Positions 9,960-21,734 of a stretch of 64,000 nt of DNA are shown in pieces (positions within the stretch are counted from its first letter, which is position 1; the number at the start of each line of letters is the position of its first letter). The notes under the pieces were generated by a model. It had not been told where the DNA came from, did no database searches, and saw only the letters and a list, made by a program, of their open reading frames with translations. Location: positions 2,689,986 through 2,753,985 of the forward strand of contig JBBBDQ010000307.1 of the NCBI GenBank assembly GCA_037127315.1. Reading direction: 5' to 3'. This stretch comes from Ascarosepion bandense (lineage: Eukaryota > Mollusca > Cephalopoda > Sepiida > Sepiidae). The position numbers and the translations under genes were made by a program.

Positions 9960-10590
9960 TCTTTTCGGACATAAATGTCATTAAGATTGTACAAATGTTT
10001 CGTTTTTTGTGTGTGTGTTTTTTTTTGTTTTTTTTTTTTAGCGTTTTTGGCTATAATTTTAGCCATTATCAAAGAATCATGTTTTTTTACGTGTGGCTGA
10101 AAATGTATGATATTTATGTGTGTGTAGTTTCGTGTTTGTTTTATATTCCGAACATGTTAATCATATTGTTGCCGTGTTCGTATTTGATATTATTAAGTGT
10201 TGGATTTTTCTTTCTTATTAATAATTTTACCATTATCTGTAGCTTTTTTTTTTTTTTTTTTTGTATGTGGATTATTCTACGATGTTATTAACAAATACGT
10301 TGCGAATAGCGTTTGGGATGTCTTCATGTGCGTTTTAATGAGATCGAATTGAACTTTGGTATGAGAGTTTCAAAGTTACTATTATAGTCAACCGCGTGGT
10401 TATGTGGCAAGTGCAATTATGTATCAATTTGGATTGATCAAAAACAGTTCTTCAAAGGACATGTAAATTCATAATTGATATTGGTTCGCTTGCAGCAGAA
10501 TTCTTACTTTTTGACGATGAGGTTAGCAGTTTTATAGTTTATGTAATAGATAGTTTAAAGTGAACGGGAGTTTTGGAAGTGAAAATCCGT
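9960..10590. other. T-rich SMOC intron sequence, nothing recognised
   Basis: T-rich tracts, including runs near 10020-10040 and 10242-10262. The open frame here is low-complexity and has no sign of being coding. Confidence 0.6.
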
Positions 10591-11030
10591 TCTTCTTATA
10601 ATTGTGTGTATATATATATATATATGTATATATATGTATATATATATGTGTGTGTGTGTGTGTAGATTTAATTTCTTCTCATATACGTGAATAAAATATT
10701 CGTCTATCGTTTAAAAACGCTTGATACATGCAATATTTTCGCATACATGCATTTAAAATAAACATCTGTTGCTTTTATTATACGTACCACACAAATAAAC
10801 AGGATTAGGTTTCCTACATTTAAAATGATCATCTGTCATTTTATTACACTTGACACCTATCGGACCAGTGGAATCGAACCACAATCAACATGCTGACTCT
10901 TTGGTTTTATAATGTATTTAAGTTTTGAATCATTGTCTTAATAACAAATTACTAAAAATTAAGTGAAATACGTTAGATTAACGACATATTTTCTGCCTGT
11001 CCTTTACTTATTCTATTCAATATATATAAC

Positions 11031-11221
11031 ACTTTAGAACATGTACAAACTCCAAACTACTACAAAATTGTACATTTTATTACGACATTGAAGAACAATG
11101 TCTCATCAGGTAATTAATAATGATGGTATCATCATTAAGTACCTGTTGAGACATTGTCCTTCCCTGTCGTCATAAAATGTACAATTTTGTAGTAGTTTGG
11201 AGTTTGTACATGTTCTAAAGT
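11031..11221. mobile_element. Foldback element FB2
   Basis: The left arm ACTTTAGAACATGTACAAAC is mirrored by the right arm GTTTGTACATGTTCTAAAGT, and the arms pair inward through ACATTGAAGAACAATGTCTC to a centre near 11125. The right side is followed by a tail (TTTTATATTGAGCACTGTTT then TGAACGTTGCA) and then (TA)n. The same tail recurs at 54205-54330 and 55728-55795, so tail and foldback may form one element. Confidence 0.8.
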
Positions 11222-11312
11222 ATAATAATAAATAGCCATTGTTCTATTTTTATATTGAGCACTGTTTAAATGTTTTGAACGTTGCAGTTATTTTCTTCGT
11301 CCCTTATACATT

Positions 11313-11319
<7 letters not shown>

Positions 11320-11357
<38 letters not shown>

Positions 11358-11742
11358 GAGTGTGTTTATGTATGTGTATACGTATGTATATGAGTGTGTA
11401 TATATATATGACTATATCTGTATATGAGTGCATATATGTATGTGTATGTATATATGACTGTGTATATGTATGCGTATATAGAAACATGAGTCTGCATATG
11501 TATGTGTATATAATGAATCTGTATATATCTATATATAAATATATATGAATGTGTGTATGTATAAATTTGTGTTTATATGAGTGTGTGTATATGTGTATAT
11601 ATGTGTGTATGTATAAATTTGTGTTTATATGAGTGTGTGTATATGTGTATATATATGTGTGTGTATGTATCGATTTGTGTTCATATGGGTGTGTGTATAT
11701 GTGTATATATATGTGTGTATGCATAAATTTGTGTTTATATGA

Positions 11743-11796
<54 letters not shown>

Positions 11797-11818
11797 ATGC
11801 ATAAAATTGTGTTTATAT

Positions 11819-11851
<33 letters not shown>
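11320..11851. repeat. TA/TG variable repeat array
   Basis: (TA)n followed by imperfect units of about 50-65 bp built of TATAAATTTGTGTTTATATGA and TGTGTGTATATG segments. Frames that look coding on both strands are repeat artefacts. Confidence 0.85.
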
Positions 11852-11852
<1 letters not shown>

Positions 11853-11985
11853 GCCCCGGGGCCCAGGGGTAGAGTCGCCGACTGACGCCAATTCGGTCGG
11901 GTTTCGAGCCTTGGTTGGAGAGCAATCGGAGTCTAACCGTAATGATGAGCTGTGATACAGCGAAACAGATCTATCTGCTGATGAC
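11852..11985 (+). mobile_element. SINE-2 (tRNA-derived)
   Basis: AGGGGTAGAGTCGCCGACT resembles a tRNA D-arm/A box and GGGTTTCGAGCC resembles a T-arm/B box. The body continues to GATACAGCGAAACAGATCT and ends in TGATGACA(TA)n. Reverse-orientation copies are at 55818-55965 and 56628-56745, each also touching a (TA)n or (CA)n repeat. Confidence 0.75.
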
Positions 11986-11999
11986 AATATATATATATA

Positions 12000-13121
12000 T
12001 ATAGACAAATTATTATAGGCACCAAATTTTATAATGCCAAGAAATAAAGTCAATTTCTTATATACAGGCATTTATAGATGATAGAATAACAATAGAGGGT
12101 ATAAGAAATACGAAAACGACCGACTGGTTTCAATCCCTATTCATCATCAGGGTCAACTGGAATTTTTTAAAATTTCAGTTTTTAAACATTTTAAATATTA
12201 AAAGATGAAAATGAACCATGACGTACTGGGAAAAGAAAAAACTATGGGGAAGAAGTTCTCACGACTTCCAATATTTGGGCGCCCTCAGCGTGAGCCGTGA
12301 TTTTCCTTTGACAAATCCGTCATTGCAGCTATTGCGGAAAAAATTGATACGGAAAATTCGACGGTATCAATGGTTTATTATTCTTTCTCTTGTTTAGACA
12401 TAATGTTTTTTTTTACTTTTTATTCTATTTCATTTTTTTTAGTTTTTCGCCATATTTGCTTTCATGCTTTTTTAACATTATTTTTGTCAGTTTTTTTTTG
12501 TGTTTGCTTCTCTTTTCTCTTCTATTTTTAATTTATTTTTGTCTTTTTTATTTTTCGTCTTACTTTTTTGCATTCTCATTTAACCCTTTTTCGAGTCCAC
12601 ATTGAAGAACAATGTCTCATTTTCCGCGCATTTGACTGTTCCGTTCACGAATTAGAACCGACCTGACAGTTACGATTATTTGGGGATTTATCCTGAGAAT
12701 AAAGTGATGTTAAAGTTTCCTGCATTCCCGGTACAATATTTCTCTCATAATTTCAGAGTATTATTCTTCAATAATCACCTTTACATTTCCATGGTATTAC
12801 GACATCTTTTCCTTACGAGTGTAGGAATAAGAAGTTAAGAACTAAAAACATTTTGGAAAAACCCAACTAAGAAAAGATTCACGAGTCAGATGGAAGCAGC
12901 GAGAAAGACAAAACAAAAATGTAACTTCAACTTCAAGTCGACCCGGAGATAAGGTCAGGTCGCACCTTGTTCTCTTTCTTTTTCCTACTCGCGTGCTGAT
13001 TCATTCTACTTATCCTTCTTCTTTATCCAAAGACATTCCTACTGAATACATACATACATACATACATACGCATATACTATTTCAACAATTACTACTACGA
13101 ACATTTTCTATAAATCTTCAT
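12000..13121. other. SMOC intron sequence, no gene recognised
   Basis: Mostly AT-rich. It holds a T-rich block at 12380-12590 and a copy of ACATTGAAGAACAATGTCTC at about 12600, also found inside FB2. A (TACA)n microsatellite lies at about 13048-13070. Nothing coding is seen. Confidence 0.6.
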
Positions 13122-15660
13122 ATCCATAACGTTATCATTAAACACGAACTCCACCCTTGACTTTTTAATTATGTTTCTAATTGCACATTTACTTCTACAA
13201 CTTGCGTTACCCATAACTTTATCAATAAAAACGAACTCCACCATTAACTTTTTAATTATGTTTCTAATTGCACATTTACTTCTTCAACTTGCGTTACCCG
13301 CATAACTTTATCAATAAAAACGAACTCACCCTTAACTTTTAATTATGTTTCTAATTGCACATTTACTTCTACAACTTGCGTTACCCATAACTTTATCAAT
13401 AAAAACGAACTCCACCCTTAACTTTTTAATTATGTTTCTAATTGCACATTTACTTCTACAACTTGCGTTACCCATAACTTTATCAATAAAAACGAACTCT
13501 ACCCTTAACTTTTTAATTATGTTTCTAATTGCACATTTACTTCTACAACTTGCGTTACCCATAACTTTATCAATAAAAACGAACTCTACCCTTAACTTTT
13601 TAATTATGTTTCTAATTGCACATTTACTTCTACAACTTGCGTTACCCATAACTTTATCAATAAAAACGAACTCTACCCTTAACTTTTTAATTATGTTTCT
13701 AATTGCATTTACTTCTACAACTTGCGTTACCCATAACTTTATCAATAAAAAACGAACTCCACCCTTAACTTTTTAATTATGTTTCTAATTGCACATTTAC
13801 TTCTACAACTTGCGTTACCCATAACTTTATCAATAAAAACGAACTCCACCCTTAACTTTTTAATTATGTTTCTAATTGCACATTTACTTCTACAACTTGC
13901 GTTACCCATAACTTTATCAATAAAAACGAACTCCACCCTTAACTTTTTAATTATGTTTCTAATTGCATTTACTTCTACAACTTGCGTTACCCATAACTTT
14001 ATCAATAAAAACGAACTCCACCCTTAACTTTTTAATTATGTTTCTAATTGCACATTTACTTCTACAACTTGCGTTACCCATAACTTTATCAATAAAAACG
14101 AACTCCACCCTTAACTTTTTAATTATGTTTCTAATTGCACATTTACTTCTACAACTTGCGTTACCCATCACTGTTTATCAATAAAAACGAACTCACCCTT
14201 AACTTTTTAATTATGTTTCTAATTGCACATTTACTTCTACAACTTGCGTTACCCATAACTTTATCAATAAAAACGAACTCCACCCTTAACTTTTTAATTA
14301 TGTTTCTAATTGCATATTTACTTCTACAACTTGCGTTACACATAACTTTATCAATAAAAACGAACTCCACCCTTAACTTTTTAATTATGTTTCTAATTGC
14401 ACATTTACTTCTACAACTTGCGTTACCCATAACTTTATCAATAAAAACGAACTCTACCCTTAACTTTTTAATTATGTTTCTAATTGCACATTTACTTCTA
14501 CAACTTGCGTTACCCATAACTTTATCAATAAAAACGAACTCTACCCTTAACTTTTTAATTATGTTTCTAATTGCACATTTACTTCTACAACTTGCGTTAC
14601 CCATAACTTTATCAATAAAAACGAACTCCACCCTTAACTTTTTAATTATGTTTCTAATTGCACATTTACTTCTACAACTTGCGTTACCCATAACTTTATC
14701 AATAAAAACGAACTCCACCCTTAACTTTTTAATTATGTTTTCTAATTGCACATTTACTTCTACAACTTGCGTTACCCATAACTTTATCAATAAAAACGAA
14801 CTCTACCCTTAACTTTTTAATTATGTTTCTAATTGCACATTTACTTCTACAACTTGCGTTACCCATAACTTTATCAATAAAAACGAACTCCACCCTTGAC
14901 TTTTTAATTATGTTTCTAATTGCACATTTACTTCTACAACTTGCGTTACCCATAACTTTATCAATAAAAACGAACTCCACCCTTAACTTTTTAATTATGT
15001 TTCTAATTGCACATTTACTTCTACAACTTGCGTTACCCATAACTTTATCAATAAAAACGAACTCCACCCTTAACTTTTTAATTATGTTTCTAATTGCACA
15101 TTTACTTCTACAACTTGCGTTACCCATAACTTTATCAATGAAAACGAACTCTACCCTTAACTTTTTAATTATGTTTCTAATTGCACATTTACTTCTACAA
15201 CTTGCGTTACCCATAACTTTATCAATAAAAACGAACTCTACCCTTAACTTTTTAATTATGTTTCTAATTGCACATTTACTTCTACAACTTGCGTTACCCA
15301 TAACTTTATCAATAAAAACGAACTCCACCCTTAACTTTTTAATTATGTTTCTAATTGCACATTTACTTCTACAACTTGCGTTACCCATAACTTTATCAAT
15401 AAAAACGAACTCCACCCTTAACTTTTTAATTATGTTTCTAATTGCACATTTACTTCTACAACTTGCGTTACCCATAACTTTATCAATAAAAACGAACTCT
15501 ACCCTTAACTTTTTAATTATGTTTCTAATTGCACATTTACTTCTACAACTTGCGTTACCCATAACTTTATCAATAAAAACGAACTCCACCCTTAACTTTT
15601 TAATTATGTTTCTAATTGCACATTTACTTCTACAACTTGTGTTATTCTTTCCTTTTAATA
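13122..15660. repeat. 87-bp satellite array, about 29 copies
   Basis: Head-to-tail units of 87 bp with landmarks ACGAACTCCACCCTTAAC, TTAATTATGTTTCTAATTGC and ACTTGCGTTACCCATAAC. Units are nearly identical. The common difference is CTCCACCC versus CTCTACCC, with a few 1- to 3-bp indels at 13699, 13960 and 14170. Because 87 is 29 codons, frames free of stops stay open for hundreds of codons on both strands. These are not genes. The array lies inside the SMOC intron. Confidence 0.97.
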
Positions 15661-16090
15661 AATCTCTAGTGTTAAAATGCTAGTGTATATTTTATTCTTA
15701 CACTATTCCATACAATTCCCCATATTCCGACCTACTGACAACCAACCTTCTGATAATTCTGCTAATGATTATTCTGCATAAAACTTGTAAGCTGTAGAGA
15801 GTTTCGTTAAGTCTGACACAAGGCCGAATAAAAAGAAACATTAACCAGCTCCCTATAGCTACACGAGGCCCTTCTCGAACTTTCTGGTATACCCGTAAAT
15901 TTTCCCAATCCTGTAACAGCTGATGGAGTACTTCATGAATTTTCTCAAGTTTTCTTATATTTTTCTAAGAATTAGATGCTATGAACGATCATCGTCTTAA
16001 ACCGACACTCTCTTCGCCTTAAAATGTTTATTCCACTCAAATCTGTGTTCAAACTAAATGACGTTTGCCAGAAAATCTACCCAAACACTA
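15661..16090. other. SMOC intron sequence, nothing recognised
   Basis: No repeat, RNA or coding signal that I can support. Confidence 0.5.
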
Positions 16091-16099
16091 ACATGTAAT

Positions 16100-16320
16100 T
16101 ATTTACATTATTCAGACTATTGTCTTTATTTCTGTTTTTGAAAGTATTGGCAACCTACTGCGGGATAATCTTCTGCCCAGTCAGTCGGGATAATTTTGAG
16201 ACATGATTGCCCAAAGCGTGTATCACGTATGGCACTCAACTGTTTTGTTTTTGTTGCCATATTCACGAGGTTTTGGCCGTTGTACACTCCGATCATCTTT
16301 AAGCGATTGAAATTTTGAAT
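16100..16320 (+). repeat. Dispersed repeat R4, copy 2, split by a SINE-1 3' fragment
   Basis: AGACTATTGTCTTTATTTCTG at 16113-16134 and GTTGCCATATTCACGAGGTTTTGGCCGTTG at about 16251-16282 are two halves of R4. Between them, 16140-16240 matches the SINE-1 3' end (GGCAACCTACTGCGGGATAA to TATGGCACTCAACTG). Confidence 0.65.
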
Positions 16321-16339
16321 CCGTCTCGTGATCATCAGA

Positions 16340-16510
16340 TTCTACAGGCTCTCTCGTTAAATATCCCAGAAACTTCAACTGTCTCTTCTTGATGTTAAGT
16401 ATAAGTTTCCTTTCCTTTCCATTCTCTCAAACGGTTCGTCGTTGCTAACATGTTCGGTCCATGTTATCCTCAGCATCCTACTGTAGAACTCTCATTTCTG
16501 TTGCTTCCGC
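16340..16510 (-). pseudogene. LINE-A fragment, reversed
   Basis: The minus strand carries the LINE-A tail blocks (GAAACTTATACTTAACATC, AGTTGAAGTTTCTGGGA, ATGTTAGCAACGACGAAC) found in all other copies. It is short and has no frame. Confidence 0.65.
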
Positions 16511-16887
16511 GTTGGACGAGACATACTGAGAGATCAGTTGATGTCCGAAATTGCGAGGTTAGTTAAAGGTACCCCTTATGTGGTTTAGACACTGCCCACG
16601 ACGGCTTCGCGATAAGAGACTGGTTGAATGACAATTTCCTTAAACTGAACTTTTTGACGTGTTCGTGGGGAACGACCTCCTAATCAGATTTTAGTGTCCT
16701 TGACTTCTTTTTCTGGGGTACGCTGAAGGGAAAGATGTACAGATATATATATATATGCAATTTGTTATATATATCATGTTATTTATATATTATATATGCG
16801 CAGTACCTATTTGAAAGCGCTCAATATCAGTGATAGAGCTGACATATTCATATAGATAGGTGTGAGTTTGTGACTCTGGGTTTCACG

Positions 16888-16958
16888 CTCTTGCTATCGT
16901 CAGACAAACTGATTAATTTTTTTAAAAATTAATCAATTTGTCTAACGATCGCAAGGAC
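16888..16958. repeat. Short inverted repeat
   Basis: TCGTCAGACAAACTGATTAA is mirrored by TTAATCAATTTGTCTAACGA around a T/A-rich centre, close to (TA)n on both sides. It is probably a small or degraded foldback element. Confidence 0.65.
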
Positions 16959-17084
16959 CTTTGAATGAGTATATATATATATATATATATAATTGTTCTG
17001 AAACATGAAAATTTTTGGGTAGTAATATTATGGATTTATCAAACATTGTAATAACAAAATTACAATATATATATATATATATAT

Positions 17085-17333
17085 ATATTTAATTACTTTG
17101 TTTTTGGTCATAATAAAATTAGACCAGTGTACATTTGTATTAAAAAGTGTTCAATACAATTATATTGTAGAACCTTTGAATAATCTTCATTTGCAAACGA
17201 GTTATTATGCGATCTAGGTTTCTACCATGTGGTGGTGTCTTCAAGCGATTTGCAATTTGCAAGTTATTGCAAATCGCCTGAAGACAACACATGATAGAAA
17301 TTTAGGTCGCTTAATAACTGGTTTACAAAGGAA

Positions 17334-17335
<2 letters not shown>
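17085..17335. mobile_element. Foldback element FB3 beside (TA)n
   Basis: After (TA)n come TTTAATTACTTTG and GTATTAAAAAGTGTTCAATA. Then an arm with AACGAGTTATTATGCGATCT, TTTCTACCATGTG and GTCTTCAAGCGATTTGCAA folds on a right arm with TTGCAAATCGCCTGAAGAC, ATGATAGAAA and GGTCGCTTAATAACTGGTTT. A (TA)n run follows. A half copy with the same left segment lies at 55105-55285. Confidence 0.75.
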
Positions 17336-17379
<44 letters not shown>

Positions 17380-17687
17380 CAGTTTTAATTCAATATAAAA
17401 AAAAACAAGAAAATAATAAGTCAATTGTTGATATCTCCTGAAAAGTAGACGGATCGATTGCTAGAGTCTCTGTCTACAAATCTGTCACCCTGAATTCATT
17501 TCCTTTTTTTTTTTTATGTATATTGCTGAGTTGAAAAAATGTCTTCAGTTTTCTTAAATTTGTCTTAATCGAACCATACATTGAAGTATTAAATTAGATC
17601 TAAATAGGGGGTTGGATCCTTCCTTGGTGCACCATACTTCCGGTTTTATGCCACATCTAAGTTACGATTAAAAACTCACCATCAGTC

Positions 17688-17985
17688 AGTTGAGTGCCAT
17701 ACGTGATACACGCTTTGGACGATCATATCTCAAAAGAGACATGACTGTCTGGGCAGAAGATTATCCCGCAGTAGGTTGCATATTGCTTTCTACAGTAGAC
17801 TGGTTGCCAGCTAAGGCTCTAGAATCCAATCTATCCAATTATTCAACCCATAAATGAAGACGGCTTAATAATTTTCTCAAGGGTGTTTGTTCGTATGTGA
17901 ATGCAAGGAATTCAACTGGAATTCGAACTCGGCACTCAGTTCTCTCGTTCCGAGTCGATATCCACTGTACCACAACGCTAAATAA
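17688..17985 (-). mobile_element. SINE-1, near full length
   Basis: Reverse-strand copy. It starts at the 3' end (CAGTTGAGTGCCATACG) and runs to the B box (GGAATTCGAACTCGG) and A box (CCACTGTACCACAACGC). About 295 bp, diverged from the 61431 copy by scattered changes. Confidence 0.85.
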
Positions 17986-17999
17986 ACCGCGGTATTTGA

Positions 18000-18796
18000 G
18001 GTTACAGTGGTTTTGCAAAAGTTCTCATGAGAACGTTCGTTTTGACCATATATTGTTCTATTTGGTTGGGGTGTATACTGGCCTTGTGTAATGATTAAAA
18101 GAAAATACTTAAAACAGAAGGAAAAGTTATGAGTTCAAGTCCTGTCATATACGAGAGAGAATGCCCGGAAAATAAATATATCCATCCAAATTTAATATCG
18201 CCTGCTTCTCAGTGTGAGTTAAGAAAAGTATATATGTCTTCAAATGTAGCAGTTTAAAGGTGGTAAAATGAATAATCTACGCTTTTAAATGCATACAGTG
18301 TAGATTAGCTGTCTAAAGTCGCTACCTGGTCGCGCAAGTATCGCTTTACTGTTTTGGCTATTTTGCGATAACCGCAAATGAAAATGAACAAATTAATCGA
18401 TTTTAATTTAGGTAGATTTTTAAATCTCGTTATGTTACGTATCCAGAGATCCGCTGCGAAAGTGCCGCTCCGGTTCTGGTTGGCACGCTGCAAATTAGTT
18501 GTGAAATTTTTTTGGTTGGTTGGTCAGAATATAGCTTTGTTGCCTTAAAATTCAGAATATACCCGTATTTTTAGAGATGGTGAAATTTTGGTCTCCTTGT
18601 TATTTATTTTGATATTACTACAAAGTGTTTAAATTTAATTAATTCCACATTTCGAATTTTTATGATGGAATTAAAATATGTTCCATTAATACTTTGATTC
18701 CAGTTCAATTCCATATCTTAATTTATATATCATATCGCGTACACACATATAATCTTTATATATATATATTCATTTTAGATAAATAAAAAAAGCAAA

Positions 18797-18854
<58 letters not shown>

Positions 18855-20084
18855 GAGAGAGAGTTTTAAATCAGTACAAAAAAGCGGAAATAAAAAGTCA
18901 AGTGCTAATATCCTCTGACGAATGGACGTTCTGTCTTTGAATCTTTAGAGTCCAGATGCTGAAAATGAAATTATTCAGCTAAGTGATAAATTCTATAATG
19001 GCATTTTTTCTATTAATGCTCTCTCTAATATCGAGCACTTTATTTCAAAGTATGCTTGCCTTAAATGTCTTTTCTCTTCCTTTGATAGACAGCATTTCTG
19101 ACCTCACACGATCTTTGTCCTCGATATATATATTTATATATATATATATGTGTGTGTGTGTGTTTGTGTTTGTATGTATGGCATTCTTCTCCTTCTCAGA
19201 ATCTTTGTTTCCCGATTATAGGTGCTACGCATTTACTATTTAATGAAACTACGCTCAAAGTTTACACTAATTCATCTTACCTGAGTTAAATCTTCCATCT
19301 AATAAGCTTCGTATTCATTTGTTAAACGAAGATTTGGGGGGAACGGTTTCGCGAACATTAAGATGACTGCCAAATGTGAGCAATGTTTTTTCATCGAATT
19401 TTGTATGAATTTCAAGAAATGATTTACCGAAATCTCTGGAAGGCTTTGTCAAGTTTTTGACAACCATACAACTACTATAACTAAAAAAAAAACTTTGTTT
19501 CAGTGCACCATTTAAATCATTTTATGGTAAGTTTCCACAAAACGATATTCTCCAAATTCTACAAAAATGTTGATTTATCCATTTAAATTCTGTAAAAACA
19601 AAGATTATTAACATACAGGAGTTTTTCTTTGCATCTCATCATTGTTATTTTATTTTATTCTCGTAATGAAATAATTTTTCATCGCCAGTGACTATCTTAG
19701 ACAAAAATGACTTTTTGATGTCGAAAGATAGTAAGACATTGTTTTAGATAATTCATGTAAAACTCATTATTTCTTGATATATGTGTTTACCTAAGGCTTT
19801 TGAAGGAAGTATTTCAATTTCAGTTTACTGCTAGCGGAAGCAATAAAACAATGAGAAAACTTTAGAAATTTGAAATATTTCCCTCATATATGACCCCAAG
19901 GTCAAGGTAGATTACACATGTTTTTTTTATTTTATTTTATTTTATTTTAACAGTTTCGGCTAGCGAAATATTAATTTGTATTCATTTAACAAAAATGAAA
20001 AGAAAAAACTTTTCAGAGATTCAGGAAAAGATAATCAATCATAAATTAAATTAAATATGCTTTGCTTATCTCCCTTGTTTTCAG
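18000..20084. other. SMOC intron, simple repeats only
   Basis: (TA)n(TG)n at 18803-18855 and 19125-19165, and a (TTTTA)n tract near 19925-19950. Otherwise AT-rich with no feature I can support. Confidence 0.6.
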
Positions 20085-20114
20085 CTGGCCACAATCCAGG
20101 TCTTGACGGCATCG
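20085..20114 (+). CDS. SMOC: Candidate SMOC 30-nt microexon or start of terminal exon
   Basis: A strong acceptor (CTTATCTCCCTTGTTTTCAG) precedes 30 nt that enter in the phase left by the exon at 7224 and encode T-GHNPGLDGI-G. They end at an ATCG/GTAAGC donor, again phase 1. The shared phase, multiple-of-three length and strong sites support a real exon. Alternatively the exon does not splice at 20114. The frame then continues KPQNVYASYFF to a stop at 20150-20152, with AATAAA-like signals near 20180-20195, making it the last exon. The 12.6-kb gap to the previous exon is the main doubt. Confidence 0.55.
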
Positions 20115-20352
20115 GTAAGCCTCAAAACGTGTATGCTTCTTATTTTTTTTAATAGATCTAATCATTCGACTATGCATTTTAATAATAATAAAAAAAACTC
20201 TGCTTTACTAACGTTAAATTAATTTTAGCTCTATATAAAAGAACGCTTCATCCATCTTGCTCGTCTTAGATCTGTTAAAAAATCTAATCCCTCTATTAAA
20301 TTAATATAATTGTATTTTATTCACGCACACATACGCATATATGTAACACTCG

Positions 20353-20357
<5 letters not shown>

Positions 20358-20413
<56 letters not shown>
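20358..20413. repeat. (TA)n microsatellite
   Basis: About 28 TA units. The sequence after it, 20440-20520 and 20635-20715, holds an imperfect direct repeat (CAATACTTTTAATGTCTCC and CAATTCTTCCAATGTCTCT). Confidence 0.9.
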
Positions 20414-20417
<4 letters not shown>

Positions 20418-20834
20418 TTCCGTGTATAAGCGGAGAGGAATTTATTGAGCTTCCGTTTCTCAATACTTTTAATGTCTCCCCACTAAACTCTGAAATTTTT
20501 ATTATTTTATTTTTTATTTTGTTTCCACAGGAGTGGTAGATAGGTTCACCTGTCGCCCGGTTCACACTTCCCCGCCCTGGTCTTTAAACAGGACTAGAGA
20601 TTTATCTTTTCGTTTCCTGTTTAGGATTGTGTTTCCGGTTCCTTCTAAATTACATTTCCATTCAATTCTTCCAATGTCTCTGCCTAAACGCTGAAATTTA
20701 TACTATTATTGGCTTTCTGGTTTCTCTATGTATCATCTATTTTTTTTTAAATGTCCAGTTTTATACGTTACGATTGGATATATTTCAATACATTGAAATT
20801 AGTTTCTCAAATTAGTCGGAAAATTGAATTCTTA

Positions 20835-21536
20835 TTAGGTTGTCCCAGAAGTTCGTAAACACTTGCGAAATGGGTCTATCTGGTCCAGCATAATCGAGAC
20901 AAGCGATGGGATCAGAAAGGTCAAGAGATGTCGGTTCCAAAACAAGTTCGATTCGGCAAGAAAGTCATGTTGTGTGTTTGGTGGAATTTTGAAGGAATCG
21001 TGCATTTTGAGTTGGTTCCGAATGGTCGTGCTATCAGTGCCGAACTTTACTGTCAGCATCTTGAGCGGGTCTATGAAAAGTTGAAGCAAAAGTACCCGAC
21101 TCTGATCAACCGAAAGCGCTCTTTGATGCAGCAGAACAATGCCAAGCCACACACCACCAGGAAACCAAAGACAAGTTTAAAGAGCTGGACGGTGTTGAGT
21201 TTCTGCCACATCCAGCCTACAGTCCTGACTGTACTCCATCAGATTACGGCCTTTCTGAAGGGCCGCCGATTCGACTCGTTTGATGAAGTCGAGGAAGCGT
21301 GTCAAGAATTCTTTGATTCGAAGCCGGTTGAATGGTACTTTGACCAAATCCGAAAGCTTGCAGATCGATGGCAGAAAGTTTTGGAAAATGATGGTCTTTA
21401 TTTTGAGCAATAATTTTTGTTGTTTTTTGCGAGTAAAATTTCAATTTTTTGCAAGTGTTTTCTGGTAACCTTAGATTATTTGGCAAGTAAAATTTCAATT
21501 TTTTGCAAGTGTTTACGAACTTTCGGGACAACCTAA
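20835..21536 (+). mobile_element. Mariner element with internal deletion
   Basis: The left end TTAGGTTGTCCCAGAAGTTC and right end GAACTTTCGGGACAACCTAA are inverted repeats of about 30 bp, each flanked by a TA dinucleotide, the mariner target site. The element is 702 bp against about 1.3 kb for a full mariner, and the transposase N-terminal half is gone: the left repeat joins directly to mid-transposase at 20868. Near the right end a 27-bp segment (AAATTTCAATTTTTTGCAAG) is duplicated. Confidence 0.93.
20868..21413 (+). pseudogene. Mariner transposase C-terminal half, frameshifted
   Basis: The frame starts KWVYLVQHNRDKRW and continues through KVMLCVWWNFEGIVHFEL, ISAELYCQHL and QQNNAKPHTT. The last block is the second catalytic site, where an Asp is expected, and here it reads Asn. 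A frameshift near 21165 moves the FLPHPAYSPD block (21198-21230) to another frame. The frame returns after the DYG block and ends WQKVLENDGLYFEQ with a stop at 21413. The N-terminal DNA-binding domain and first catalytic Asp are missing or outside the remaining part. It cannot be active. Confidence 0.9.
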
Positions 21537-21734
21537 TATTAATATTGTTTGTTGTAGTGGTCTAGTATTTTGATCACAATTCATAATCCATCATTCTGCA
21601 ATCGTCAAAATAGTAGTTCCAATTAGAAAGAAAAACAGATTTATCATAGATTAAAAAACAAGATGAATAAGACGAAATAAAACTGAAAATCATAAGTTTT
21701 TAAAATCATGCATTTTAAAGGCTATATTTCAATA

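Noticed and set aside
9995..10291. 98-codon Phe/Cys-rich frame
   Set aside because: T-rich low-complexity sequence.
10860..10915. tRNA gene or SINE head (GGACCAGTGGAATCGAACC)
   Set aside because: Only a B-box-like motif in reverse; no matching A box or cloverleaf could be built.
13345..15683. Long open frames on both strands (up to 286 codons)
   Set aside because: They are translations of the 87-bp tandem repeat, whose period is a multiple of three. Substitutions show no codon bias by eye.
20531..20700. Possible further SMOC exon after a TTTTGTTTCCACAG acceptor
   Set aside because: The phase fits and about 55 codons are open, but the peptide has no SMOC similarity that I can see. The surrounding sequence is also an imperfect direct repeat (20450-20520 versus 20635-20715), so it looks like repeat DNA.
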